From Flagellimonas marinaquae (lineage in GTDB: Bacteria; Bacteroidota; Bacteroidia; Flavobacteriales; Flavobacteriaceae), in contig NZ_CP092415.1 of assembly GCF_023716465.1 (NCBI RefSeq), forward strand, positions 3,201,501 through 3,265,500: a DNA stretch of 64,000 bases, read 5' to 3'. Shown here piece after piece: positions 55,034 to 62,914 of this stretch. A program made the position numbers and the translations under genes. The stretch's first letter is position 1. Every line of letters begins with the position of its first letter. Under the pieces are notes generated by a model. It worked only from the letters and a program-made list of their open reading frames with translations, was not told where the DNA came from and searched no databases.

Positions 55034-55144
55034 TTATTTCCCTTTACTGGCCTTATTATAGGCCCTGATCATGAGAATGGCCCATACGGCCACGAGCACA
55101 ATAACAACAGCAGAAAACCATAAAACGATATTATTTGCCGTCAT
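55034..55144 (-). CDS. 36-residue single-helix membrane protein
   Basis: A very short ORF (MTANNIVLWFSAVVIVL, then VAVWAILMIRAYNKASKGK) consisting of one strong transmembrane helix and a basic tail, which by the positive-inside rule leaves the C-terminus in the cytoplasm. Its ATG lies inside the last codons of the 62-residue gene upstream (14-nt overlap), a layout that suggests coupling. I do not recognise a family. It lies in the gap between the DUF294 gene and the CsaA-like gene; a role as accessory subunit is only a guess. Confidence 0.5.
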   Translation of the reverse strand: MTANNIVLWFSAVVIVLVAVWAILMIRAYNKASKGK

Positions 55145-55319
55145 TGTCCACAAGTTTTAGGTAAATCATAACTCCCAAGAGGGTAGGGGCCCACAGTCCC
55201 ACAAAGAGACCATGTTCGGTGTGTCCATTAAGAAAAAGGTATTCCGCCACTAAGATGATCATTGCGCATAGAGTCAGCATCAATAGATTAGCGGTTCCCA
55301 GTTTTTTAAAATAATTCAT
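55131..55319 (-). CDS. Small membrane protein, two helices
   Basis: A 62-residue hydrophobic protein with two predicted membrane helices (LLMLTLCAMIILVAEYLFL and GLFVGLWAPTLLGVMIYLKL) joined by a short His-containing loop (NGHTEHG). No family recognised. It overlaps the 36-residue ORF by 14 nt in another frame, so both are probably made together. The promoter region upstream (55320-55420) overlaps the end of the CsaA-like gene without clear motifs. Confidence 0.6.
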   Translation of the reverse strand: MNYFKKLGTANLLMLTLCAMIILVAEYLFLNGHTEHGLFVGLWAPTLLGVMIYLKLVDNDGK

Positions 55320-55420
55320 TATTTGGTTGGTTTTTGGACTTTTAAGTTAGTGAAAAAAGAATACCAAGAAAATATAAATTGTTCTACTTTTAAGGAGAAG
55401 GGCGGTTTATGGCTACGCAG

Positions 55421-55771
55421 TTACCCAATTCGAGTTCCATTGGCCACTTTTCTTTCCGGTTGGATCAATGTAACTTCTTTTTCATCGCCGACGCAGCCCA
55501 TCACCAAACATTTGCTCATTATCGTGGCTATTTGTTTTGGAGGAAAATTGAGAACTGCGATCACTTGTTTGCCGACCAATTCTTCCGGTGTATATAGTTT
55601 TGTAATTTGGGCCGATGTTTTTCTTGTGCCAAAGGGTCCAAAATCCACGATCATTTTATAGGCAGGGTTCCTTACTTCTTTAAATTTTTCTGCAGAGATA
55701 ATGGTTCCTACCCTCATTTCCACTTTCATGAATTCGCTCCAATTTAATTTTTCTTGTTCCGACTGTTCCAT
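55421..55771 (-). CDS. CsaA-like tRNA-binding protein
   Basis: A 116-residue OB-fold protein of the CsaA/Arc1p tRNA-binding family, started at MEQSEQEKLNWSEFMKVEMRVG; an earlier ATG would add 13 unusual residues. Seen: VEMRVGTIISAEKF, ARNPAYK-like VRNPAYKMIVDFG, GKQVIAVLNFPPKQIA and the C-terminal PERKVANGTRIG. CsaA binds tRNA-like RNA and shows secretion-related chaperone activity in Bacillus; the function in Bacteroidota is not established. The ORF is monocistronic. Confidence 0.88.
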   Translation of the reverse strand: MEQSEQEKLNWSEFMKVEMRVGTIISAEKFKEVRNPAYKMIVDFGPFGTRKTSAQITKLYTPEELVGKQVIAVLNFPPKQIATIMSKCLVMGCVGDEKEVTLIQPERKVANGTRIG

Positions 55772-56042
55772 TCTATAAATTAATTGAACACCAAAGGTAG
55801 GGATAAGCATAGGTTTTAGCCAGCCTTGCCTAATGGTTAAGGATTATTTGTGATGCACCAGGAATTATGGATTACAAAATCCAGAGGGGTGAGGTCAGTC
55901 GAAACAAAATGATTTTTATAAATGGATGAATGGGTTAAACTTGATATGGTCAGATTCAACTTGTTTACAGGGTGTACTGTTGGTTGCAAATGCCATTTTT
56001 TAGTTAAATCCAAAAATATTATGGAGCAATACGCGTAATGTT

Positions 56043-56990
56043 TTATTGACTTTCATCTGTTTTGGCCTTTAAAATTGAAATCCAGATTCCTATGGCCAAC
56101 GAAATACCGATGAACAGTAATGAAAACCATTCTGGTATTTCCACCCAACTGGCTGTAATGAGCTTAAGGGAAACAAAGATCAATATGGAAAAAACACTAT
56201 ACTTTAAATACTTGAACTTCTCCAACATGTTCGCCAAGAAAAAATAGAGCGAACGCAGTCCCATAATGGCAAATATATTGGAACTGAAAACAATAAACGG
56301 GTCGGTAGTGAGGGCAAAGATTGCCGGAATACTGTCAAGAGCAAATAAAATATCGGTAAATTCTATAGTGATCAGGGCTCCAAACATTGCAGTAAAAACG
56401 CGTTTTCCGTTTATTTCGGTCCTAAAATGGCCATTATCCAATTTGTTCGATATATTAAAAAACTTGGCGATTCCTTTGTTTTGTTCATAGTCCTTAGGTT
56501 GTTCTTCTTTTTTTAGCATGTTAAAAGCGGTGTACAAGAGGAACAGACCAAAAAAAATGGTGATTTGGTGAATTTTGTGAATTAGAATGAGACCTACACC
56601 AATAAGAATAGCCCTAAACACTATGGCTCCGATTATACCGAGAAACAGTAATTTATGTTGGTACTGTTTTGGGATTTTGTACCCAACAAAAATTATCGCT
56701 ATAACGAACAGGTTGTCCACGCTTAACGATAGTTCGATAATGTAGCCTGTGAGATATTTTATCACACTATTGCCAGGAGAGAGGTTGCTTGGGTTGTCCA
56801 CCATCCCATTTTTGTAAAACCAATAGACAATTCCGCTAAAAACCAAGGCATTTACAACAAAAAAGAGGGTTTCAAATACAGCTTGTTTGGGGTTGGTCGC
56901 CTTATCCTTTTTGTGTAGGATAAAGAAATCGATAAACAAGAGTACGCCTACATGGGCTATCAAAACAATCCAAGGCAAGGTATTTCCCAT
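56043..56990 (-). CDS. TerC-family membrane protein
   Basis: A 315-residue protein with about eight transmembrane helices. LSVDNLFVIAIIFVGYKIP and FTDILFALDSIPAIFALT carry the paired acidic residues typical of TerC/Alx proteins, linked to tellurite resistance, manganese export and metallation of exported proteins. It is slightly short of Alx length but complete. Monocistronic; the upstream 228-nt gap shows TATATTTA on the minus strand, near the -7 consensus, without strong support. Confidence 0.9.
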   Translation of the reverse strand: MGNTLPWIVLIAHVGVLLFIDFFILHKKDKATNPKQAVFETLFFVVNALVFSGIVYWFYKNGMVDNPSNLSPGNSVIKYLTGYIIELSLSVDNLFVIAIIFVGYKIPKQYQHKLLFLGIIGAIVFRAILIGVGLILIHKIHQITIFFGLFLLYTAFNMLKKEEQPKDYEQNKGIAKFFNISNKLDNGHFRTEINGKRVFTAMFGALITIEFTDILFALDSIPAIFALTTDPFIVFSSNIFAIMGLRSLYFFLANMLEKFKYLKYSVFSILIFVSLKLITASWVEIPEWFSLLFIGISLAIGIWISILKAKTDESQ

Positions 56991-57218
56991 GGTTTAGTCA
57001 GGTTTTTGTTTTGCTATTGTGCATTGTAAATATAAAACTAACGAGATCCCATTGTAGCAATTATTTTAATGACTAGTTTATGTCGATTTAAATAACTGAT
57101 TTTATAGGGCCTCAATATTTTAGGATTCCACTTTCCGAATTAAATTTTTTACACAGAACTAAATTCTAGGGAATTGGATATAGTATTCAAATTATGAATG
57201 ACCGAGGTAGAATTTGTT

Positions 57219-57974
57219 TTATTCTTTGTTTCTAATTTCTTTTTCCAGACTGGAAATCAAACTTTGGTACTCCAACTCCAAACTCTCGCCTTTTAAAATA
57301 ACTTCGTTCATCTTGTTGAGTAATAGAATATACATGTTCTTAAGTTTTTGGGAGCTGAAGGTTTCGATATAAAGTGCTCTGTCCTTAAGCTTTTCGTCGT
57401 TGGTCCGCTTACGGATTTTAGCTAGAATTTCTGGATTTATATTTAAATGTTCAATGAAATTTTTTTCCAGATGCTCTTTGGTAAACTCGGTTATCTCATC
57501 TTCACTTTCTTGGTAATCCACAACGCGGTCATAAAGCTTGGAAATTCTATTTTTTAGCGAATCGTTGGTGATGATCTCAATTTTACCAGAGCTGATTATG
57601 GAATTATAAATCCCTGTTGATGGATCAAAGGTGTGGTTTTCAACATTAGTGGTGATCAACGAATCCAAATAGGTTAGGTCCCTATCGGAGAGATCGACAA
57701 AAATAACCTCCTGAAGGCTTTTGTTCCTTAGTATCTGCGCCTTTAAAATAAGGTCCAGTTCGTTAAGGTTTATTTTGATGGATTCGCGAAGACTTTTTAA
57801 GGTATTAAGCTCGGACCTGTGCAATTGTTTGTCTTGGTTCCAATTGTTTATCTGCAACGCGATCAATATTCCCAAGACCACAAGCGTTATTTCTCCAATG
57901 GCATAGGCCAGATAGTTTTTGAACTTTCCTTCCGAAAGTAATCTCCTTCTAATTCGTCTAAAAATCTTGATCAT
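57219..57974 (-). CDS. DUF6090-family protein
   Basis: A 251-residue protein started at MIKIFRRIRRRLLSEGK, the usual opening for this family; an earlier ATG at 58031 would add 19 atypical residues. A single transmembrane helix (EITLVVLGILIALQIN) is followed by NNWNQDK and a long, charged, helical domain with coiled-coil character (about 60-250). Family members are abundant in flavobacteria, often in multiple copies, and have no known role. The topology suggests a periplasmic or cytoplasmic helical domain anchored by the N-terminus. Confidence 0.8.
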   Translation of the reverse strand: MIKIFRRIRRRLLSEGKFKNYLAYAIGEITLVVLGILIALQINNWNQDKQLHRSELNTLKSLRESIKINLNELDLILKAQILRNKSLQEVIFVDLSDRDLTYLDSLITTNVENHTFDPSTGIYNSIISSGKIEIITNDSLKNRISKLYDRVVDYQESEDEITEFTKEHLEKNFIEHLNINPEILAKIRKRTNDEKLKDRALYIETFSSQKLKNMYILLLNKMNEVILKGESLELEYQSLISSLEKEIRNKE

Positions 57975-58125
57975 AGGTTCATTAGTTCTGATGGTTGAAA
58001 GACTTTGAAAACATCTTCCAAAAAGGAACATAAGTTACTGATTTTCGCCTAAGCATTGTTCATCCAAATCGTAAACACAAAATTTGGGGTCGAACTAAAC
58101 GAATTAATTGAACACTTCCTCCATT

Positions 58126-59031
58126 TTAAAAGCTTTCCTGTGTCAGTTCATGGTTTATCATTGCTCCGGTTAAGTTTCCGCCATACACCGCCGTAGCAAC
58201 GGAGCGCATCATGGAACTATTGTCTCCACAGGCAAAAATGCCTTCTTGTGTTGTCTTTTGCATTGCATTAACTTCGATATGTCCTTGATCTGTAAGATTA
58301 CAGCCCAACATTTTTGGCAGGTGAGAATTTTGTTCAAAAGGAATAGAGGCGTAAGCATATTCAAAGCTTTCCTTACTTCCATCATTAAAAACAATCTTTT
58401 CCAGGTGTCCGTTAACGTGTTCAATTTCCAATACCTTTTTATCTATGATCTTAATATTGTGCCGCTCCAACTTTTTGATTTGAGTCTCATCAAAATCGTG
58501 CTTACCGTTGGTAAGAACAGTGATTTGGTCGGTTAAATTATTTATTAAAGAAGCAAGATGAAACGCTCTGTCCCCATTGGCGATTATGGCAGTTTTTGTG
58601 TTTCTTATTTCGTATCCGTGGCAATACGGACAGTGTACAACGGAAATTCCCCAACATTCCGAAAATCCTTTTATTGAAGGCATTAGGTCCTTAATTCCGG
58701 ATGCGAACACCATTTTTTTAGCAGTAAAACTGTCTCCTTTGTGCGTTGTGACTTCAAATCCATTTTTAACCCTCTTACCACTAACTACAAGACCATTATA
58801 AAAATGTACACTGTTGTACTTTTTTACCTGATCTTGTGCAATTTCTGAAATCTCATTTGGTGTGGATCCGTCTTGGGTAAGAAAATTATGGGAATGTGGC
58901 GTTTGTCGGTTACAAGGATTACCGGCATCAATTACCAAAGTTGTTCTTAGAGAACGTCCCAAGGCCATGGCTGTTGAAAGTCCTGCATAACTGCCGCCTA
59001 TTATAATTACTTCGAAATCTTTTTTATTCAT
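58126..59031 (-). CDS. Thioredoxin-reductase-like FAD/NAD(P) oxidoreductase
   Basis: A 301-residue flavoprotein with FAD-binding IIGGSYAGLSTAMALG, redox-active Cys134 and Cys137 in CPYCHGYE, a NAD(P)-binding stretch IANGDRAFHLASL, and the C-terminal FACGDNSSMMRSVATAVYGG. It is like bacterial thioredoxin reductases, but CPYCHGYE in place of CATCDG marks the branch whose partner is usually not thioredoxin (glioxin-/GliT-like and similar disulfide oxidoreductases). Substrate unknown. Two dyads lie in the 296-nt region upstream, suggesting tight regulation. Confidence 0.88.
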   Translation of the reverse strand: MNKKDFEVIIIGGSYAGLSTAMALGRSLRTTLVIDAGNPCNRQTPHSHNFLTQDGSTPNEISEIAQDQVKKYNSVHFYNGLVVSGKRVKNGFEVTTHKGDSFTAKKMVFASGIKDLMPSIKGFSECWGISVVHCPYCHGYEIRNTKTAIIANGDRAFHLASLINNLTDQITVLTNGKHDFDETQIKKLERHNIKIIDKKVLEIEHVNGHLEKIVFNDGSKESFEYAYASIPFEQNSHLPKMLGCNLTDQGHIEVNAMQKTTQEGIFACGDNSSMMRSVATAVYGGNLTGAMINHELTQESF

Positions 59032-59085
59032 TGTGTTGTATTTCTGATAGTTGTTTATTTATTGAGGTACAAAACCATTTGTATC

Positions 59086-59163
59086 AGCTAATTTTTTTGC
59101 GAGAATCCAATAATGGATAAAATTAGCTAAAAATTTATTAATGCAATAAAGTCGCATTAATAA
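59086..59163. promoter_or_regulatory. Two dyads upstream of the flavoprotein gene
   Basis: AGCTAATTTT (59086-59095) pairs with AAAATTAGCT (59119-59128), and TTATTAATGC (59135-59144) pairs with GCATTAATAA (59154-59163), both perfect 10-bp arms. They lie 55-132 nt before the flavoprotein ATG in a 296-nt region without a gene. The second, 29-nt dyad has the size and spacing of operators for dimeric repressors; AATGC arms around a roughly 9-nt centre recall Fur-superfamily boxes, but this is inference. Confidence 0.5.
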
Positions 59164-59281
59164 TATAGATCAACCTAGTACCAAATAGCTATTCCGTATG
59201 CTTTGTTTGGGAGTCCTATAAAGAAAAGTTGTAGAGTTTTTATGCTGAATTAATAAAACGGAAATGTAGATGAAGGACATA

Positions 59282-59320
59282 AAAAAAGCCATCTAACTAA
59301 AATACAGTTAAATGGCTTCT
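59282..59320 (-). terminator. Intrinsic terminator downstream of tRNA-Met
   Basis: On the minus strand AGCCATTTAACT pairs with AGTTAGATGGCT (11 of 12) and is followed by T7. It ends the tRNA transcript just 8 nt after the tRNA 3' end. Confidence 0.85.
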
Positions 59321-59327
59321 CATTTTG

Positions 59328-59401
59328 TAGCGAGAGGGGGACTTGAACCCCCGGCCTCCGGGTTATGAATCCGACGCTCTAACCAGCTGAGCTACCTCGC
59401 C
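59328..59401 (-). tRNA. tRNA-Met (anticodon CAU)
   Basis: A 74-nt cloverleaf on the minus strand: acceptor GGCGAGG with TCTCGCT (two G-U pairs) and discriminator A, D-arm AGCTCAGCTGGTTAGAGC, anticodon loop TTCATAA giving CAU, T-arm with GGTTCAAGTCC. No encoded CCA. The A31-C39 position of the anticodon stem is a mismatch. It is probably elongator tRNA-Met; an Ile2 (lysidine-modified CAU) identity is less likely but not excluded. Confidence 0.9.
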
Positions 59402-59421
59402 ATGGTTTTGCTAAGCGGGTG

Positions 59422-59452
59422 CAAATATATGTTTAAATTTTCGCTGAATCAA
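59422..59452 (-). promoter_or_regulatory. Promoter of tRNA-Met
   Basis: On the minus strand TTG (59452-59450), 20-nt spacer and TATATTTG (59429-59422), full matches to the Bacteroidota consensus, 20 nt before the tRNA 5' end. Confidence 0.75.
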
Positions 59453-59538
59453 AATTCATTATTAATTTATTATTTGACATTTATTTTTATATCTTCCCAA
59501 ACTATACAAATGTTGAAAAGGATTTAAAGAACACGACT

Positions 59539-59922
59539 ATGAGTGATAAGGTTAAATTTGAACTGGAATTCGTTATCCAGGCCTCACCACAATTGCTTTA
59601 CCAATATATTTCCACACCTTCAGGATTATCTGAATGGTACGCAGATAACGTTAATTCCAGAGGAGAGGTGTTTACCTTTATCTGGGATGGATCAGAGGAA
59701 AGAGCAAAAATGCTAAAACGTAAAAGCGAAGAGTTTGTAAAGTTGGCCTGGGAAGAAAATGATGACGATTCCTTTTTTGAAATGCGAATTATTGTAGACG
59801 AAATCACCAAGGATGTTTCCTTGTTTATAACAGATTTTGCAGACGAAGATGAAGTGGACGAGGCAAAAATGCTCTGGGAAAACCAAGTTTCCGACCTTAA
59901 GCAAGTACTGGGATCTACCTAG
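59539..59922 (+). CDS. START-like (AHSA1-type) domain protein
   Basis: A 127-residue protein of the START/Bet v1-like superfamily, in the small flavobacterial branch: VKFELEFVIQASPQLLYQYISTPSGLSEWYADNVN at the start, acidic strand-rich body and a long C-terminal helix (MLWENQVSDLKQVLG). The fold makes a hydrophobic cavity for lipid or similar ligands. Function unknown but widely conserved in Flavobacteriia. It is followed by a strong hairpin that overlaps the leader of the next gene. Confidence 0.85.
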   Translation: MSDKVKFELEFVIQASPQLLYQYISTPSGLSEWYADNVNSRGEVFTFIWDGSEERAKMLKRKSEEFVKLAWEENDDDSFFEMRIIVDEITKDVSLFITDFADEDEVDEAKMLWENQVSDLKQVLGST

Positions 59923-59950
59923 AACAATTCTTAAGTAAACCGTATATTTG

Positions 59951-59976
59951 GTCCCGAAAAAAATCGGGACTTTTTT
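59951..59976 (+). terminator. Terminator hairpin abutting the next start codon
   Basis: GTCCCGA pairs with TCGGGAC around AAAAAA, and TTTTTT follows directly, ending at 59976; the ATG of the aminotransferase is at 59977. TATATTTG (59943-59950), a perfect -7 element, abuts the hairpin on the left. Strong intrinsic terminator for the START-like gene, but no space remains for a leader of the next gene. Confidence 0.8.
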
Positions 59977-60825
59977 ATGGTCAATTCTAATGGAGAAATT
60001 TTAGCGGATGATGAGGCAATATTTACCTATAATAATAGGGGATTTAAGTACGGCGATGCCCTTTTTGAAACCATTCGTTATGTAAATGGGACACTCTTTT
60101 TTTGGGAAGACCATTATTTTAGACTGATGGCTTCCATGCGTATTCTTAGAATGGAAATTCCAATGGAATTTACTCTGGAGTATTTAGAAGAACAGATCAA
60201 GAAAACCATTACAGCAAATGGGTTGGAAAATGGCGCAGTTCGCATACGGTTATCCGTGTATAGAAACGAGGGGGGGCTGTACACACCAAGTACAAATAAT
60301 GTATCCTACCTCATAGAAGTGAGTTCCATGAAATCTCCATTTTTCACGATTGACAATGGTACTTACGAGGTGGAGCTGTTCAAGGATTTTTATGTGAACA
60401 AGGACATGTTGTCCAACCTAAAGACCACCAATAAGTTATTACATGTTGTTGCAGGGGTCTATGCCCAAGAAAATGGATACGCCAACTGTTTGTTGGTGAA
60501 TACGGATAAAAAAGTGGTCGAGGCCATTAATGGCAACCTGTTTTTGGTTCAGGGCAACGAGGTTAAAACCCCGCCTTTGAGCGATGGATGCCTGGACGGT
60601 ATCATCAGAAAAAATTTGATGAAATTGATCGCTGCTTCTGAGGAGTTCGATCTTGTAGAAGCTTCCATTTCTCCATTTGAACTTCAAAAAGTGGACGAAC
60701 TATTCATTACCAATTCAATTATAGGTATTCAGCCAATAAGTAAATACAGGAAAAAGGAGTACAATGGAACAGTTGCCAAAAGTTTGGTGGGCAAACTAAA
60801 TGCAAAAGCTAGGATAGGCGTTTAA
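59977..60825 (+). CDS. Class IV PLP aminotransferase (IlvE/PabC-like)
   Basis: A 282-residue fold-type IV PLP enzyme, the family of branched-chain aminotransferase, D-amino-acid transaminase and aminodeoxychorismate lyase. The N-terminal GFKYGDALFETIRYVNGTLFFWEDHYFRL and the LKTTNKLLHVVAG segment with the PLP lysine are clear; EAINGNLFLV and SIIGIQPI match the C-terminal half. The lack of an IlvE-type length extension and the GDALFETIR opening favour PabC-like or D-AAT-like activity. The ATG directly follows a terminator hairpin. The stop overlaps the stop of the convergent yqgE by 4 nt. Confidence 0.85.
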   Translation: MVNSNGEILADDEAIFTYNNRGFKYGDALFETIRYVNGTLFFWEDHYFRLMASMRILRMEIPMEFTLEYLEEQIKKTITANGLENGAVRIRLSVYRNEGGLYTPSTNNVSYLIEVSSMKSPFFTIDNGTYEVELFKDFYVNKDMLSNLKTTNKLLHVVAGVYAQENGYANCLLVNTDKKVVEAINGNLFLVQGNEVKTPPLSDGCLDGIIRKNLMKLIAASEEFDLVEASISPFELQKVDELFITNSIIGIQPISKYRKKEYNGTVAKSLVGKLNAKARIGV

Positions 60826-61388
60826 TTCAGCGAAGGGTTCTCCGGCGAATTGGACCATAGAAGATAATCGCCGCCCAATTCGACCATTTTTTCTTTCCAA
60901 AACGCATTGGAGGATTTTTCCAAAATACTGCTTTCATATTCGTTGGGAAGCACTACCCACGATTTGGAGGACAGCTCTTGATCCAATTGACTTATTCCCC
61001 AACCGGAATACCCCAAAAAGAAACGGATATCCTGTTCGGTAATAATACCGTTGTTGATCAATTTAATGGTCTTTTCAAAATTACCGCCCCAAAAAATACC
61101 ATCGGAAATCTCAACACTGTTTTCAATAAGTTCCGGTACTTTATGGATAAAGTAGAGATTGTCCTGTTCTACGGGGCCTCCATTAAAAACTTGGAACGGA
61201 ATGGTAATATCGGAAACGAGGTCACAGATGGTATAATCCAAGGGTTTGTTCAATATAAAGCCTACAGAACCTTCATCATTGTGTTCCGCTATAAGCACCA
61301 CCGATCGGTTAAAAGAAACATCCCCGGTCAGCGAAGGTTCAGCAACGAGCAAATTTCCTTTTTTTGGCTTTTGGGTTACCATCTTCAA
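60822..61388 (-). CDS. YqgE/AlgH-family (DUF179) protein
   Basis: A 188-residue cytoplasmic protein of the YqgE/AlgH family: KKGNLLVAEPSLTGDVSFNRSVVLIAEHNDEGSVGFILNKPL, then FNGGPVEQDNLYFIHK and FLGYSGWGISQLDQEL, all signature segments. AlgH was named for regulation of alginate in Pseudomonas, but the biochemical role is unknown. A second ATG two codons on could be used. HU lies just upstream, separated by a terminator. Confidence 0.93.
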   Translation of the reverse strand: MKMVTQKPKKGNLLVAEPSLTGDVSFNRSVVLIAEHNDEGSVGFILNKPLDYTICDLVSDITIPFQVFNGGPVEQDNLYFIHKVPELIENSVEISDGIFWGGNFEKTIKLINNGIITEQDIRFFLGYSGWGISQLDQELSSKSWVVLPNEYESSILEKSSNAFWKEKMVELGGDYLLWSNSPENPSLN

Positions 61389-61453
61389 GTGTTTCGTTTA
61401 TTTAAATTTAACATAATATTTAACATATACAAAAAATGGGAATCATATAAACT

Positions 61454-61481
61454 AAAAAAGCACCCCGATCGGGGTGCTTTT
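61454..61481 (-). terminator. Intrinsic terminator after the HU gene
   Basis: AGCACCCCGATCGGGGTGCT is a perfect 10-bp palindromic stem flanked by A and T runs on both sides, 22 nt after the HU stop. On the minus strand it ends in TTTTTT. Confidence 0.88.
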
Positions 61482-61502
61482 GTATATTAAAAATACAATT
61501 GA

Positions 61503-61775
61503 TTAGTTTACTGCACCGCTCAATTCAGCACCTGCTTTGAACTTTACAACGTTCTTAGCGGCAATCTTAATAGTAGCTCCAGTCTGTGGATTTCTACCTT
61601 CTCTAGCGCTTCTTTTAGAAACTGACCAAGAACCAAAACCTACCAAGGAAACTCTGTCTCCTTTTTTAAGCGTTCCTTCTACATTTCCCAAGAAAGACTC
61701 CAATGCTTTTTTAGCTGCTGCTTTAGTGATGCCAGCATCAGCTGCCATAGCATCGATTAATTCTGTTTTGTTCAT
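61503..61775 (-). CDS. HU-family DNA-binding protein
   Basis: A 90-residue histone-like protein: MNKTELIDAMAADAGITKAAAKKALESFL helices, VSLVGFGSWSVSKRSAREGRNPQTG arm and a final strand AAKNVVKFKAGAEL. Binds and bends DNA as a dimer. Its own promoter and terminator make it a highly expressed monocistronic gene. Standard length. Confidence 0.96.
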   Translation of the reverse strand: MNKTELIDAMAADAGITKAAAKKALESFLGNVEGTLKKGDRVSLVGFGSWSVSKRSAREGRNPQTGATIKIAAKNVVKFKAGAELSGAVN

Positions 61776-61819
61776 AATGGAATTAAATTAATTGTTGTTA
61801 ATATAATTTTAATGCTGAA

Positions 61820-61849
61820 CAAATTTATATGGATTTGCGTCCCACGCAA
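61820..61849 (-). promoter_or_regulatory. HU gene promoter with internal dyad
   Basis: On the minus strand TTG (61849-61847), 19-nt spacer and TAAATTTG (61827-61820), full matches to the Bacteroidota consensus, 45 nt before the HU ATG. A TTGCGT-GGG-ACGCAA dyad (61835-61849) overlaps the TTG element and part of the spacer, so a bound protein would block the promoter. Confidence 0.7.
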
Positions 61850-61951
61850 GCAAAACCTAGGGAAATAGGGGTTTTTGTTGATAACTTGAAACGTTTGTTG
61901 ATAAAGTCGGAAAAAAATGACAAATTTTCCTAGCCCAATCATAGCAAGGCC

Positions 61952-62914
61952 TTAGCGAAGATGAGCCTCTTTTTCCAGATTTAATCCGTTCAAAACCTCG
62001 TTGATATGCATTTTTCGCTTACCGGGCAACTGTAGCTCCAAAAGGTTGATATATCCATTTTTCACGGCCACCTTCATGGATTTTTTCTCCACAAATAATT
62101 CTCCAGTTCCATAATCGTGCTCAATCTCTTCCATTTCGGTCCTAAAGATTTTCATAGGCTCCTCTTTTTCCGCATTGACCAATTTGGTCCATGCACCGGG
62201 ATAAGGACTTAGTCCACGTATATGATTATAAATATCTTCCATGGATGCTTCCCAATTTATCCGGCAGGTGTCCTTATGGATTTTCGGAGCTGGTTTTAAT
62301 TCCGTGCTTTCGTCCTGTTTTTGTCGAATAACTGTTCCTGATTCTATTTGCTTACAGGTCTCTACCACTAGATCGGCGCCAATGGTCATTAATCTATCGT
62401 GCAAGGAGCCAGCGGTATCATCTTGTGTGATTTTTTCTGTTTTCTGTAGAATGATGCTCCCCGTATCTATTTTTTCATCAATAAAAAATGTGGTGACCCC
62501 TGTTTCGGTTTCACCATTGATTATGGCCCAATTAATTGGGGCGGCTCCCCGATATTGGGGCAGGAGAGACGCATGAAGGTTAAAGGTGCCGTATTCCGGC
62601 ATTTGCCAAACAGCTTTGGGCAACATCCTAAAAGCCACGACCACTTGTAAGTTCGCTTCAAGGCTTTTGAGTTCTTCCAAAAAAGATTCATCCTTTAAAT
62701 TGGTGGGCTGTAAAACTTTTATTTGTTGCTCGACCGCAAATTGCTTTACGGCCGATTGTTGAACCTTTCGTCCTCGACCTGCAGGTCTATCGGGAGCAGT
62801 AATTACACCGACAACATTTAAACCAGCCTCCAATATTTTTTTAAGGCTTTGCACGGCAAAATCCGGGGTGCCCATAAATACAATACGTAGGGGGCTATTT
62901 TTTGATGTACTCAT
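61952..62914 (-). CDS. fmt: Methionyl-tRNA formyltransferase
   Basis: A 320-residue enzyme that formylates initiator Met-tRNA with 10-formyl-THF. Seen: [11 protein letters not shown] at the start, [21 protein letters not shown] (folate site and catalytic Asn-His), [18 protein letters not shown] and the C-terminal OB-fold domain. Start at [15 protein letters not shown], overlapping the recQ stop by 20 nt. Complete and typical. Confidence 0.96.
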   Translation of the reverse strand: MSTSKNSPLRIVFMGTPDFAVQSLKKILEAGLNVVGVITAPDRPAGRGRKVQQSAVKQFAVEQQIKVLQPTNLKDESFLEELKSLEANLQVVVAFRMLPKAVWQMPEYGTFNLHASLLPQYRGAAPINWAIINGETETGVTTFFIDEKIDTGSIILQKTEKITQDDTAGSLHDRLMTIGADLVVETCKQIESGTVIRQKQDESTELKPAPKIHKDTCRINWEASMEDIYNHIRGLSPYPGAWTKLVNAEKEEPMKIFRTEMEEIEHDYGTGELFVEKKSMKVAVKNGYINLLELQLPGKRKMHINEVLNGLNLEKEAHLR

